From contig NZ_NFHZ01000017.1 of assembly GCF_002161555.1 (NCBI RefSeq), positions 1-64,000 on the forward strand: 64,000 nucleotides of DNA, in the 5' to 3' direction. Positions 52,241-61,403 of the stretch are shown here, one piece after another. The translations under genes were made by a program, and so were the position numbers. The notes beneath the pieces are model-generated. The model had not been told where the DNA came from. It searched no databases and saw nothing but the letters and a program-made list of their open reading frames with translations. The stretch is from Barnesiella sp. An55 (lineage in GTDB: Bacteria > Bacteroidota > Bacteroidia > Bacteroidales > Barnesiellaceae). The first letter of the stretch is position 1. Every line of letters starts with the position of its first letter.

Positions 52241-55200
52241 ATGAAAAAATATTTTTTCTCAATGATTGCCTTAATGGCTTGGATGTACCCCGGTACTGTT
52301 ATGGCCGATACAGGCGAGGTATGGGTGATGCCTTGTACAGAAATTCTGGATAATTATCAGGACTTCCCGGCCAAGGAATCTAATTTGGTCGTGTTGGGTA
52401 AAGGCGAGACCGAGCATGTACAACTTGTCTTATCGACTATACCGAAAGAGAACATCTCTTTTACGTCGTCGTCGGCTCCGGCCGGTATTGATATTAGCTA
52501 TAGAGTTGTTCGCGAAATCGATACCTTTGACGATGCATTGGTCCCTTTTGATTCTCAGGTAGAAGCGGCAGAGGGTACGACCGTAGTGTGGTTGACGTTT
52601 GAGACCGATCGGAATTGCTCGGTAGGGACGTATGACTATTCGGTACAAGTCAAGAGTCTGAAAAATAATGTAAAGGTAAATTTCAAGATTCGAGTGGCCG
52701 ATTATGAGATACCGCTTACCCCGTCAATACCTTCGGAGTTTAGTATCGATTTGGATAATATGCCCGACGGAGGTTCCGACAGGCAAAAGGAACTGTGGAC
52801 CGAGTTTCTGTTGTCGCGTCGCATAGATCCTTATTATAGTGTAATTGTCGATCGAGGTGCTTGGCGATGGGAGAATTGTTTCTCGCCTTGGTCCTGGGAT
52901 GACCCCAGAAGTCAAGCTTTGCTTCAAGACCCGCGTTTCTGTCGTTTTGCGCTCCCTTGTATGCTTGAGGATGAGGCGTTTTTACGCATGTGTAGCGATA
53001 TGAAGGAGAAAGGAGTTTTTGACCGGTGCTATTTTTATATCTGGGATGAGCCTAAGAAAGAGGCTCATTATGCACAAATTGCCGAAGAGTCGTCGCATCT
53101 GTTGTCGCTGGAGCCAGGGTCGAAGATGTTGGTTCCGGTGTCGAGCTATTTGATTGATGGTGATCACAAATGGAATTACGATTATACATTTGACTTTTTG
53201 ACACAGTACGTTAAAATTTTACCTGTTGCTGCCGAAGAATACAAAGGTGAAAATGCGAAGGCCGAGGAGTTTAGAAAGATGATTGAGCCTCAGTCGGAGT
53301 GGTGGACTTATGTGTGCTGTTATCCCAAAGGCGATCAGCCCAATTTCCTCTTGGAACTAACTCCGTTTCATCATCGAGCCATTATGTGGCGAGTGTGGAA
53401 AGAACAGGAGACCGGCTTCTTGTATTGGGGAGTTAATCGTTATCAGTTGAATCCGTTTGCTTTTGATCGTAGTCTCGATGCGGTAGGCGATGGCGCTTTG
53501 GTTTTCCCGGGAAGTCTTTTTGGAATAGAGGAGCAGCCTGTCGCTTCGGTACGCTTGGAGCAATGGAAAGAGGGACAGGAGGATTATGAGCTGTTGAAAA
53601 TCGTAGAGAAAAAGATTGGCCGAGAGAAAACCGAACGAATATTGAGTCAAGTATATCGTACTCCCACCGACTTTACCAAAAGTTCCGAAGAGATAGAGTC
53701 ATTTCGTAATAGCTTGATTCAGATTATAGAGAATTATGATCCTTCGACTCAAATCATGATACGGGGTGAGTTGCATGAGGTGGATACCTTGAATGCCTAT
53801 GTCCCGGGACCGGGTTGTGAATATGCATATATCCGCATCGACGATTTACCTGTTGAGGCCCATGTTTTGAAACTCGATTTGCAAAATCCCTATTCGCAAG
53901 TGAAGACATTTTTAGGCAATGATGTTATCGATGGTTTGGAGCGGGTTTCTTCGGCTTGTGATAGATATACCACGGCCGGCTCCGATGCGTATGCCGGTAT
54001 CAATGGCGATTTCTTTAACATCAGTGGCCACAACGAATATCCACTGGGCGCTCCTCGGGGTGGTTGTGCCTCCGAAGGGGTGATACAGCGAGAACCTCGC
54101 AGTATGGCATGGGCTTTTGCCGCGATTGATTATGACAACAAACCGATACTTAACAACATGGAGTTTGGGGGGTCGGTAGTCAGTTTGAAATCACCTATCG
54201 CATCATATAGTTTTAATGATGTGAATATCCCCCGTACCGATTGCTACTCATGCGATATGACTTTTTATAATGAGTTTGCCGGTGGCTATACTCGTATGGA
54301 TGAGAATGCCGATATTGGTGATAAACTAAAGACCGAGGTGTTCTTCAAATTGTCCGATGGCCAGAGTTGGGGGATAAATTCACCCAAGACTTGTATCGTG
54401 ACTCGAATTATTCGTGATACACAGGGGCATAATGCATTGGAACCGGGAGAGTCGGCTTTGTCGGGGATTGATGCCGCAAAGGCTTTTCTGGACAACTTGA
54501 CTGTGGGACAGAAATTGAAAATCAATATGTCTATTAAGACAGCCGATGGAGAGGCTCCCCTGATTAAGGAGATGGTGGGTGGTAACTCGTTGTTGATGAA
54601 GAATGGGGTAATTATGGATTGTAATTTCAATGACTCGTATAACAATGTGTTATATCCGCGAACTGGAATTGGTTGTTCATCCGACGGTCGTTGGTTATAC
54701 CTGATTGCTATTGACGGGCGACAGTCCCATTCGAGAGGCGTGTACTCCGATGAGATGTGTGATATTTTGCGGGCCTTGGGGGCCTCGGATGTAATAGGCT
54801 TGGACGGAGGCGGTTCTACCGGTATGGTGGTTAATCATGCGGTAGTCAACAAGCCGAGTGATGGACAAGAGCGTGCGGTTACCAATGGCTGGCTTTTGAG
54901 AACTACGGCGCCTGCCGATGACAAAATTGCCCGATTGTCCTTTAATTATTGGAATAAAGCGCAAATTGAGGCTCGGGAGATTCCTTTGTCGGTTTTGGGG
55001 TATAACCAGTACGATGTCCTTGTGGACTCCGAACTATCTCCGGTTTCTTTGAGTTGTACTCCCGGTCTGGGACATATCGAAGGTGAAACTTTGTTGCTTG
55101 ATGGTCCAGAGAAGAGTGGAACGGTAACTGCCAAGTATGAAAGGTTGACGGTCTCTCGTTACTTGAACTTCGGAGATCCATCGGGAATAGAGTCTATAGC

Positions 55201-55450
55201 AGAGGTTAACGTTCCATTCAAATTTTATCGTAATCCAGGAACGAATCTCTTCTATATTGAGGCAAGCGGCGATGGGGGTACCCGAATGAGTTACGGCCTG
55301 TACGCAACAAGTGGTGGTTGCATACGGCAGGGCGAAGCCGATATCATAGGCTCATATTGTTTCGATTTTTCCGATTTGACCCCTGGCGTCTATCTCTTGA
55401 GAATATGCATGGGGAATGACTGTCATACGATTAAATTGATTATCGGGTAA
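52241..55450 (+). CDS. GH123-like hydrolase fused to phosphodiester glycosidase (NAGPA) with T9SS tail
   Basis: A 1069-residue secreted multidomain enzyme (signal peptide to about residue 22). Residues about 40-500 resemble the DUF4091/GH123 group, beta-N-acetylgalactosaminidases acting by substrate-assisted catalysis; the expected Asp-Glu pair is Asp269-Glu270 in FYIWDEPKKE. Residues about 545-895 match the NAGPA phosphodiester glycosidase fold (NGDFF near 588, YPRTGIGCSSDGRWLYL, and GLDGGGSTGM near 853), the family of the mammalian enzyme that removes GlcNAc from phosphodiester-linked mannose. Residues about 990-1069 form a T9SS type A sorting domain. Neither activity is proven. The fusion is unusual to me. 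Confidence 0.82.
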   Translation: MKKYFFSMIALMAWMYPGTVMADTGEVWVMPCTEILDNYQDFPAKESNLVVLGKGETEHVQLVLSTIPKENISFTSSSAPAGIDISYRVVREIDTFDDALVPFDSQVEAAEGTTVVWLTFETDRNCSVGTYDYSVQVKSLKNNVKVNFKIRVADYEIPLTPSIPSEFSIDLDNMPDGGSDRQKELWTEFLLSRRIDPYYSVIVDRGAWRWENCFSPWSWDDPRSQALLQDPRFCRFALPCMLEDEAFLRMCSDMKEKGVFDRCYFYIWDEPKKEAHYAQIAEESSHLLSLEPGSKMLVPVSSYLIDGDHKWNYDYTFDFLTQYVKILPVAAEEYKGENAKAEEFRKMIEPQSEWWTYVCCYPKGDQPNFLLELTPFHHRAIMWRVWKEQETGFLYWGVNRYQLNPFAFDRSLDAVGDGALVFPGSLFGIEEQPVASVRLEQWKEGQEDYELLKIVEKKIGREKTERILSQVYRTPTDFTKSSEEIESFRNSLIQIIENYDPSTQIMIRGELHEVDTLNAYVPGPGCEYAYIRIDDLPVEAHVLKLDLQNPYSQVKTFLGNDVIDGLERVSSACDRYTTAGSDAYAGINGDFFNISGHNEYPLGAPRGGCASEGVIQREPRSMAWAFAAIDYDNKPILNNMEFGGSVVSLKSPIASYSFNDVNIPRTDCYSCDMTFYNEFAGGYTRMDENADIGDKLKTEVFFKLSDGQSWGINSPKTCIVTRIIRDTQGHNALEPGESALSGIDAAKAFLDNLTVGQKLKINMSIKTADGEAPLIKEMVGGNSLLMKNGVIMDCNFNDSYNNVLYPRTGIGCSSDGRWLYLIAIDGRQSHSRGVYSDEMCDILRALGASDVIGLDGGGSTGMVVNHAVVNKPSDGQERAVTNGWLLRTTAPADDKIARLSFNYWNKAQIEAREIPLSVLGYNQYDVLVDSELSPVSLSCTPGLGHIEGETLLLDGPEKSGTVTAKYERLTVSRYLNFGDPSGIESIAEVNVPFKFYRNPGTNLFYIEASGDGGTRMSYGLYATSGGCIRQGEADIIGSYCFDFSDLTPGVYLLRICMGNDCHTIKLIIG

Positions 55451-55557
55451 TTTGTGTAATGGAGTTTGAAAGCCTTTCGGTTCGGCCTATCGGGCAGAAT
55501 ACAAAGACTTTTGTAACTCCATACATTCATCTTCATTATGCAAATTCAATAATATAT

Positions 55558-57861
55558 ATGTTTCGTCAATTTGTTATCCTCATTATGGTTGGTCTATGGA
55601 CCGTTTGGGCGCAAGCTGATGTTCCTGCGGCTCATTGGATTACGGCCTTTGAGAACCAGAGTGCCACGAATACATGGCTTTGTTTTCGGCGGGATATTCG
55701 ACTGGATACTCTCCCTCGGGGAAGTGTGAACCTTAAGATTGCCGCCGACAGCAAATATTGGATGTGGATAAATGGGACATTGGCCGTTTTTGAGGGGGCA
55801 GTAAAGCGAGGCCCTACTCCCGAAGATACCTATTATGATACGGTTGATATCTCTTCTTTTCTGCAGGAGGGGAACAATACGATAGCGATTTTGCTGTGGT
55901 ACTTTGGGAAGGAGGGATTCTCATATCAGCCCAGCGGTAAGGCGGGCCTTTTTGTCGAGAGCCTTTCTCCGACATTCTCCTTATGTAGCGACAAACAGTG
56001 GTTGGCAACGGTCCATGCCGGTTATTATACACCGGCTGGTCCCCAGCCAAATTTTCGATTGCCCGAGTCCAATATCGGGTATGATGCTCGTCGTTTCTCC
56101 GAACGGTGGATTTCAATGCCGGTCGATTCCCTTTCTTCTTGGCCAGCGGCTGTGGAGGTTGGACTATTGGGATGCAAACCTTGGAATAAACTGTACCCTC
56201 GAGTGATACCCTTGTGGAAAGACTATGGGCTTCGAGCATATGACCGTCAGGAGTGGCATCGGGGCATCGACAGAGATACACTTGTGTGTTATTTACCCTA
56301 TAACATGCAGGTAACTCCTGCTTTTGAATTGGAGTCACAAGGCGGTGATACAATAGGTATGTGTACCGATAATTATCGAGGAGGAGGTGCGAATAATCTT
56401 CGGGCCGAGTATGTGACAAGGAGTGGTGTTCAGCAGTATGAGAGTTTGGGATGGATAAACGGACATGCGGTCTATTATATTTTGCCTAAAGGTGTTACTC
56501 TTACACGGGCTCTGTATCGAGAGAGTTCATATGATACCTCGTTTGCCGGTTCGTTCAGTTGTAACGACGATTTTTATAACCGACTTTGGACAAAGGCACA
56601 GCGTACACTTCTGGTGACCATGCGCGATACATACATGGATTGTCCCGATCGGGAGAGGGCACAATGGTGGGGCGACGAGGTCATCGAATCGGGTGAGTCG
56701 TTTTATGCCCTTTGTCCTCGGTCGCATTTACTCATCAAGAAAGGCATGTATGAACTGATGCGGTGGCAAAGGCCCGATGGTACGATTTTTTCGCCAGTAC
56801 CTGCATCGAATTACCAGACGGAGCTCCCGGGACAAATGTTGGCCAGTGTAGGATACTATGGTTTCTGGAACTATTTCCTTCATACGGGCGACACGGCAAC
56901 CATTGCCGATTTGTATGATGCGGTAAAACGGTATTTGGAGGTCTGGGAATACAATGCAGATGGTACTGTCAAATTCCGTAGTGGCGAATGGACTTGGGGC
57001 GATTGGGGAACTAATGTCGATATACAGGGACTATTCAATGCCTGGTATTACTTGGCGTTGGATGGAGTCTCGCGTATGGCCGACCTCCTTGATAAACGGG
57101 AGGATGCTATTGAGTTGCGTCGCCAAATGGTGTCGCTGAAGGAGTCGTTCAACCGAGTGTTCTGGTGTGGCGATGCATATCGGGCCAATCGGTTGCTACC
57201 CGATCCCGATGATCGGCTTCAGGCTTTGGCTGTTGTTTCGGGTTTGGCCGATGAATCGAAATATGATGCTATTCGGGAACTGCTCGGACGGTATGAATAT
57301 GCCAGCCCATATATGGAAAAATATGTCTTGGAGGCATTATTTGATATGGGTTGTCCGCACGAAGCCTTGGCCCGGATGAAGAAACGATTTGGCAAGATGG
57401 TCGATCATCCTCGTCTCACTACCCTTTTTGAAGGATGGGGTATAGGTCCTGAAGGATTTGGCGGCGGTACATATAATCATGCCTGGAGTGGTGGCGGTCT
57501 TACTCTTTTGTCTCAAAAGGTGTGTGGGATATCTCCGATAGAAGCGGGTTTTAAAGCCTTTCGGGTTACGCCTCAAATGGGACCGCTTGTCCATGCCGAG
57601 GCTTCATTATTGAGTGTCCGAGGTCGAATATCGGTTGACTTGACTCGTTCGGGCCATAAACTGGATATGCTCTTAACGGTTCCTGCAGATACTCGGGCCA
57701 TAATTCCGATAGCAGATAATGTCTGTCGGGTGAAGTTGAATGGACGATTGGTCTTCAAGGATAAGAAGCCATATCCTGGACAGGGGTGTGAATTTAATAC
57801 TTCGGAAGGAGTTTCTCTTGCCGTGTCGAGCGGCGTGTGGAGAATAGCATTTTCTTATTAA
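55558..57861 (+). CDS. GH78-like six-hairpin glycosidase
   Basis: A 767-residue exported enzyme; the start at 55558 gives a clean signal peptide (to about residue 21, AQA-DVP), while the in-frame ATG at 55459 would add 33 non-signal residues. An N-terminal beta-sandwich occupies about 30-170. The (alpha/alpha)6 barrel (about 310-680) contains DCPDRERAQWWGDE (361-374), the alpha-L-rhamnosidase (GH78) segment carrying the general acid region, and TYNHAWSGG near the end of the barrel. A C-terminal beta domain follows. Rhamnosidase activity is the default guess; GH78-like proteins with other specificities exist. Last gene of the PUL. Confidence 0.82.
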   Translation: MFRQFVILIMVGLWTVWAQADVPAAHWITAFENQSATNTWLCFRRDIRLDTLPRGSVNLKIAADSKYWMWINGTLAVFEGAVKRGPTPEDTYYDTVDISSFLQEGNNTIAILLWYFGKEGFSYQPSGKAGLFVESLSPTFSLCSDKQWLATVHAGYYTPAGPQPNFRLPESNIGYDARRFSERWISMPVDSLSSWPAAVEVGLLGCKPWNKLYPRVIPLWKDYGLRAYDRQEWHRGIDRDTLVCYLPYNMQVTPAFELESQGGDTIGMCTDNYRGGGANNLRAEYVTRSGVQQYESLGWINGHAVYYILPKGVTLTRALYRESSYDTSFAGSFSCNDDFYNRLWTKAQRTLLVTMRDTYMDCPDRERAQWWGDEVIESGESFYALCPRSHLLIKKGMYELMRWQRPDGTIFSPVPASNYQTELPGQMLASVGYYGFWNYFLHTGDTATIADLYDAVKRYLEVWEYNADGTVKFRSGEWTWGDWGTNVDIQGLFNAWYYLALDGVSRMADLLDKREDAIELRRQMVSLKESFNRVFWCGDAYRANRLLPDPDDRLQALAVVSGLADESKYDAIRELLGRYEYASPYMEKYVLEALFDMGCPHEALARMKKRFGKMVDHPRLTTLFEGWGIGPEGFGGGTYNHAWSGGGLTLLSQKVCGISPIEAGFKAFRVTPQMGPLVHAEASLLSVRGRISVDLTRSGHKLDMLLTVPADTRAIIPIADNVCRVKLNGRLVFKDKKPYPGQGCEFNTSEGVSLAVSSGVWRIAFSY

Positions 57862-57888
57862 GTCGTGTAGAGTAGGTTTTCAATAGGA

Positions 57889-57926
57889 GGCCCTATGATT
57901 CTTCATCCACAAAGAATCATAGGGCC
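57889..57926. terminator. Strong bidirectional terminator at the end of the PUL
   Basis: A perfect 15-bp stem (57889-57903 with 57912-57926) with an 8-nt loop, between the convergent GH78-like and GNAT-nitrilase genes. Confidence 0.8.
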
Positions 57927-57961
57927 GTTTGTGTATATAGGCTATATCGGAGATCTTGTGT

Positions 57962-59506
57962 TTACTCCTGGTTTACCTTTTTCATCTTCACCTCGTAGAG
58001 GTCGCTGCGGCGGTCTTTGAGGTTGCGCACGCTACCGTAGGTGTGGAGCTCGTTGAGCAGGTCGAGATCGACATCGGAGATGAGAATCATCTCGGTGTTG
58101 GGGGTAGCCTCGGCGCGGCGTCCATCGGTGGGGAAGGCGAAGTCGCAGGGGGTAAATACTCCCGATTGGGCATACTGTATGTCCATGTTGTGTACCTTGG
58201 GCAGGTTGCCTACACTACCGGCAATGACTACGAAGCACTCGTTTTCGATGGCTCGGGCCTGGGCACATACGCGCACACGCGAATAGGCATTCTGTGTGTC
58301 GGTGAGGAAGGGGACGAAGAGTATCTGCATGCCCTCGCCGGCCATGATGCGCGACAACTCGGGGAACTCGACATCGTAGCAGATGAGCACGCCTATTTTG
58401 GCGCAGTCGGTCTCGAAGGTGCGGATGGCTTTGCCTCCATTCAATCCCCAGCACTTCATTTCGTCGGGGGTGACGTGCAGTTTCTCGTACATCTCGTAGG
58501 TACCGTCGCGACGGCACAGGTAGCCGATGTTGTAGAGCAATCCGTCCTCCTTTATGAGGGGCATGCTGCCGGTGATGATATTGATGTTGTAGCGGATGGC
58601 CAGGTTGATGAACCGCTCGCGTATCTCATCGGTGTATTGGGCCAGACCACGGATGGCTTCCGATTCGCTCTCGTCGTTGAAGCGGGCCATGAGGGGGGCG
58701 TTGAAGTACTCGGGGAAGAGAACGAAGTCGCTTTGGTAGCTGCTCACCGAATCGACGAAAAACTCGACTTGCTCGAAGAGGTCGTCGAGCGTTTTGTAGC
58801 TACGCATCTGCCATTGCACGAGTCCTACCCGCACGGTTGTTTTGGGCGAGATATACTCTTCGGTAGGTTCCTGATAGTAGATGTTGTCCCACTGGAGCAG
58901 GCAGGCGAAGTGTTTCGACTCCTCGTCGTTGGGCAGGTAGTTGCGCATCACCTTGCGCACGTGGAAGTCGTTGGAGAGCTGGAAGAGCAGCACCGGGTCG
59001 AATATTTCGCGCTTGCGCACCTTGTCGATATACTCTTTGGGGCGCATGTGGTCGGCATATTTGTGGTAGTTGGGCAACCGGCCGCCAAACATGATGGCCT
59101 TGAGGTTGAGTTTCTCGCACAGCTCCTTGCGGTATTCATACATACGGCGGGCGAGCCGCAGACCGCGGTAGTCGGGGTGCACGAATACCTCGATGCCGTA
59201 GAGGATGTTACCCTTGCGGGTGTGGGTGTTGAAGGTTTCGTTGCCGGTCACCTGAGCATAGGTGTGGTCGTTTTTTACATCGTTGTAGTTGACGATGATC
59301 GAGAGGGCGCATCCCACGATTTTGCCATCGACCACGGTCACGATCTGCCCTTCGGGGAAGATGCGGATGAGTTTGTCTATCTGTTCGGGGGTCCAGAACA
59401 CGTCGCTGCCGTCGGCATAGACCCGGGTGAACGAGCTGGCCAACTGGTCGTAGTCTTCGCGTTGCAGATTACGAATCTCGACTTTATTGATCTCTTTGGG
59501 TTTCAT
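57962..59506 (-). CDS. GNAT acetyltransferase - carbon-nitrogen hydrolase fusion
   Basis: A 514-residue cytoplasmic protein. Residues about 8-200 are a GNAT N-acetyltransferase domain (VEIRNLQREDYDQLASSF and HPDYRGLRLARRMYEYR, the acetyl-CoA loop). Residues about 215-510 are a nitrilase-superfamily amidohydrolase with the Glu-Lys-Cys triad: Glu in LFPEYFN, Lys in YEKLHVTPDE, Cys in LICYDVEFPE. This fusion occurs in several bacterial groups, without a settled substrate. I used the ATG at 59506 rather than 59533. A TAATTTTG box lies at 59531-59538. Confidence 0.92.
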   Translation of the reverse strand: MKPKEINKVEIRNLQREDYDQLASSFTRVYADGSDVFWTPEQIDKLIRIFPEGQIVTVVDGKIVGCALSIIVNYNDVKNDHTYAQVTGNETFNTHTRKGNILYGIEVFVHPDYRGLRLARRMYEYRKELCEKLNLKAIMFGGRLPNYHKYADHMRPKEYIDKVRKREIFDPVLLFQLSNDFHVRKVMRNYLPNDEESKHFACLLQWDNIYYQEPTEEYISPKTTVRVGLVQWQMRSYKTLDDLFEQVEFFVDSVSSYQSDFVLFPEYFNAPLMARFNDESESEAIRGLAQYTDEIRERFINLAIRYNINIITGSMPLIKEDGLLYNIGYLCRRDGTYEMYEKLHVTPDEMKCWGLNGGKAIRTFETDCAKIGVLICYDVEFPELSRIMAGEGMQILFVPFLTDTQNAYSRVRVCAQARAIENECFVVIAGSVGNLPKVHNMDIQYAQSGVFTPCDFAFPTDGRRAEATPNTEMILISDVDLDLLNELHTYGSVRNLKDRRSDLYEVKMKKVNQE

Positions 59507-59530
59507 AGCTTCGTTGTTTGTTTCGCGGTG

Positions 59531-59538
59531 CAAAATTA
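59531..59538 (-). promoter_or_regulatory. -7 box of the GNAT-nitrilase gene
   Basis: TAATTTTG on the minus strand, 25 bases before the chosen ATG (59506). It excludes the alternative start at 59533. Confidence 0.5.
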
Positions 59539-59759
59539 CCGCTTTTTTGCGGGCATTGGTTGCTTGTGGCCCTATTTTCTTGGATTATGAGTAAATTTGT
59601 TGTGCCTCGGGCGGGGGGCTGATGCCCTGTCGAGAAATTTTTTTGAAAAAAATCGGGGGAGTCTGCAACCTGCGGGGTGTGTGTTTGCGTCTAATGGTTG
59701 AATTTCCGGAAAGAGAGATGAACAAAAAAACGATACATAAATTAAAAACAGATAGCAAG

Positions 59760-60428
59760 ATGAAACGATTTGTAATGACAGCGCTCCTTTCACTCGTGTT
59801 GTGGACGGGCGCAACTGTAATGGCACAGACCGGGAATGTGAACCCGACTTCAAAATCGACAGCAGCCGTGGCTGCGGCGACGACCGAAAGCGATACTCTT
59901 GGGGACATGAACGAGACCGAAGCCTACAAGGTGCGTATGGCCGAGATTGAGCTGGAAAAACAACGGGCTTTGGTGCACTATGAGGCCGATGCCGAGGATA
60001 TTCTCGATGCGATGGTCGAGCCTCTGGCTATAATTGTTCCCTTTCTGTTTGTCTTCCTGGTTATCTTCTTCTATATTTACTACCGCAACAAGAAGCAGAA
60101 GGCTTACTATGAGGTTATTGAGAAGTCTATCGAGGCCGGGCGTGAGTTGCCCGACGGATTTTTCGAGTCGCCCCGGTCGCGACAGGCTCGCCCCGACAAG
60201 CTGGTGACCCTCAACCAGGGCTTGGTATTCCTGGGTATCGGTTTGGGCTTTGCCATCTGGAGCATTGTGTTGTGGAGTATCAACGGTACCGAAGAGTTTG
60301 GCGATGGCGTGGGAATCTTCCTGTTGGGTCTGGCCGCTATCTTTATTCTGTTGGGTGCGGGCAAACTGATACTCTATCGGGTATCGTCGCGCCCCGATAA
60401 CGATCACACCGATAATCAACCCGAATAA
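59760..60428 (+). CDS. DUF6249-like membrane protein
   Basis: A 222-residue protein starting at MKRFVMTALLSLV, where a signal peptide to about residue 22 (VMAQT) begins; an earlier ATG at 59718 only adds a charged extension. A disordered Ala/Thr linker precedes three predicted membrane helices (about 87-108, 153-175 and 182-203). The pattern KAYYEVIEKSIEAGRELPDGFF followed by a helix pair resembles DUF6249 proteins. These often sit beside an ECF sigma gene, as here: the sigma factor starts 15 bases downstream. Role unknown, probably a sensor or accessory to the sigma switch. Confidence 0.75.
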   Translation: MKRFVMTALLSLVLWTGATVMAQTGNVNPTSKSTAAVAAATTESDTLGDMNETEAYKVRMAEIELEKQRALVHYEADAEDILDAMVEPLAIIVPFLFVFLVIFFYIYYRNKKQKAYYEVIEKSIEAGRELPDGFFESPRSRQARPDKLVTLNQGLVFLGIGLGFAIWSIVLWSINGTEEFGDGVGIFLLGLAAIFILLGAGKLILYRVSSRPDNDHTDNQPE

Positions 60429-60442
60429 CCGGCCTCGACACG

Positions 60443-60988
60443 ATGGAGAAGACCGAGGATATGATGTGGGTGGCACGTTGCGCCCTGCTGGACGACCGCA
60501 AGGCTTTTGCCTCGCTGGTCGATAAATACCAGGGGCGGGTGAAGCGCTTCTTTCTGAGCCTCACCGGTGGCGACGAATCGCTCAGCGATGACCTGGCGCA
60601 GGAGACCTTCATCAAGGTCTATTACCACCTGCGCAGCTACAAGGGTCTCTCCTCGTTCTCGACCTGGCTCTTCAGGGTGGCCTACAACCTCTACTACGAC
60701 GAGTTGCGCAAGCGGGGCGACCGCTACTTCGAGCCTCTGGACCGGGCGGCGGCGATACCTCAGTCGCCCGAGCCGGTCGATCGTCGGCTCGACATGACCC
60801 AGGCCCTGTCGGTCCTGCGTCCCGAGGAGCGCACGGTCGTTACCCTCTACTTCGTCGAGGATATGGCCATCGCCCGCATCGCCGCGGTGACGGGTATGCC
60901 CGAGGGGACCATCAAGTCGTACCTCTCGCGCGCCAAACAAAAATTAGGAGAATATTTAAAGAAAAACGGATATGAAAGAGTGGAATGA
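60443..60988 (+). CDS. ECF (RpoE-like) RNA polymerase sigma factor
   Basis: A 181-residue sigma factor with region 2 (about 20-90, LAQETFIKVYYHLRSYKG and FSTWLFRVAYNLYYDELRKR) and region 4 (about 115-175, LSVLRPEERTVVTLYFVEDMAIARIAAV and then TGMPEGTIKSYLSRAKQKL). It is not of the PUL class, since no FecR or SusC adjoins. Its gene overlaps the DUF5056 gene by 17 bases and follows the DUF6249 gene by 15, so the three form one unit. Confidence 0.94.
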   Translation: MEKTEDMMWVARCALLDDRKAFASLVDKYQGRVKRFFLSLTGGDESLSDDLAQETFIKVYYHLRSYKGLSSFSTWLFRVAYNLYYDELRKRGDRYFEPLDRAAAIPQSPEPVDRRLDMTQALSVLRPEERTVVTLYFVEDMAIARIAAVTGMPEGTIKSYLSRAKQKLGEYLKKNGYERVE

Positions 60989-61298
60989 CGACCAGTGGCG
61001 GGAGCTTTTCGACCGGCACACTCCCCAACCCCGGCACGACCGGTGGTTTACCCGCCGGGTGATGAACCGACTGCCGCGCAAGCGGTGGAGCCTCGAGGCG
61101 AAGATTTCGCTGGTGGTTCTGGTGCTGATATTGCTCATCTGCACGGCCTTGTGTGTAGCTTTTGCCCGCGAGCTGACAGCGAACCCCTGCTGGAACTGTG
61201 CCGGTACCTGGGTGATGTATGGAGCCTTGACCGTGGCCTGTATCCTGTTGGCTGCACAGACGAACTCTTTCTTCCGGTCGATTTACGACGCTTCCTGA
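60972..61298 (+). CDS. DUF5056-like small membrane protein, probable anti-sigma
   Basis: A 108-residue protein with a charged N-terminus (about 1-40, with WFTRRVMNRLPRKRWS) and two predicted membrane helices (about 45-66 and 80-98). It overlaps the end of the sigma gene by 17 bases, the usual arrangement of a sigma factor with its membrane anti-sigma. Anti-sigma function is inferred from order and topology. Confidence 0.75.
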   Translation: MKEWNDDQWRELFDRHTPQPRHDRWFTRRVMNRLPRKRWSLEAKISLVVLVLILLICTALCVAFARELTANPCWNCAGTWVMYGALTVACILLAAQTNSFFRSIYDAS

Positions 61299-61325
61299 GA
61301 CTGAAATAAATTTAAGTAAACAAGC

Positions 61326-61365
61326 CAAGGAGCAGACACCTCATTGTCGGGGAGCCTGCTCCTTG
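61326..61365. terminator. Hairpin between convergent genes
   Basis: A 10-bp perfect stem (61326-61335 with 61356-61365) and a 20-nt loop, between the DUF5056 gene and the response regulator. No U-tract; a weak bidirectional terminator. Confidence 0.5.
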
Positions 61366-61403
61366 TGTGGTTATAAGATATCTCTCCAGCCGGGCTTGCC
61401 TGT

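Noticed and set aside
57956-59590. 544-codon + strand frame opposite the GNAT-nitrilase gene
   Set aside because: Val/His/Gly-rich shadow; the minus strand carries two complete catalytic domains.
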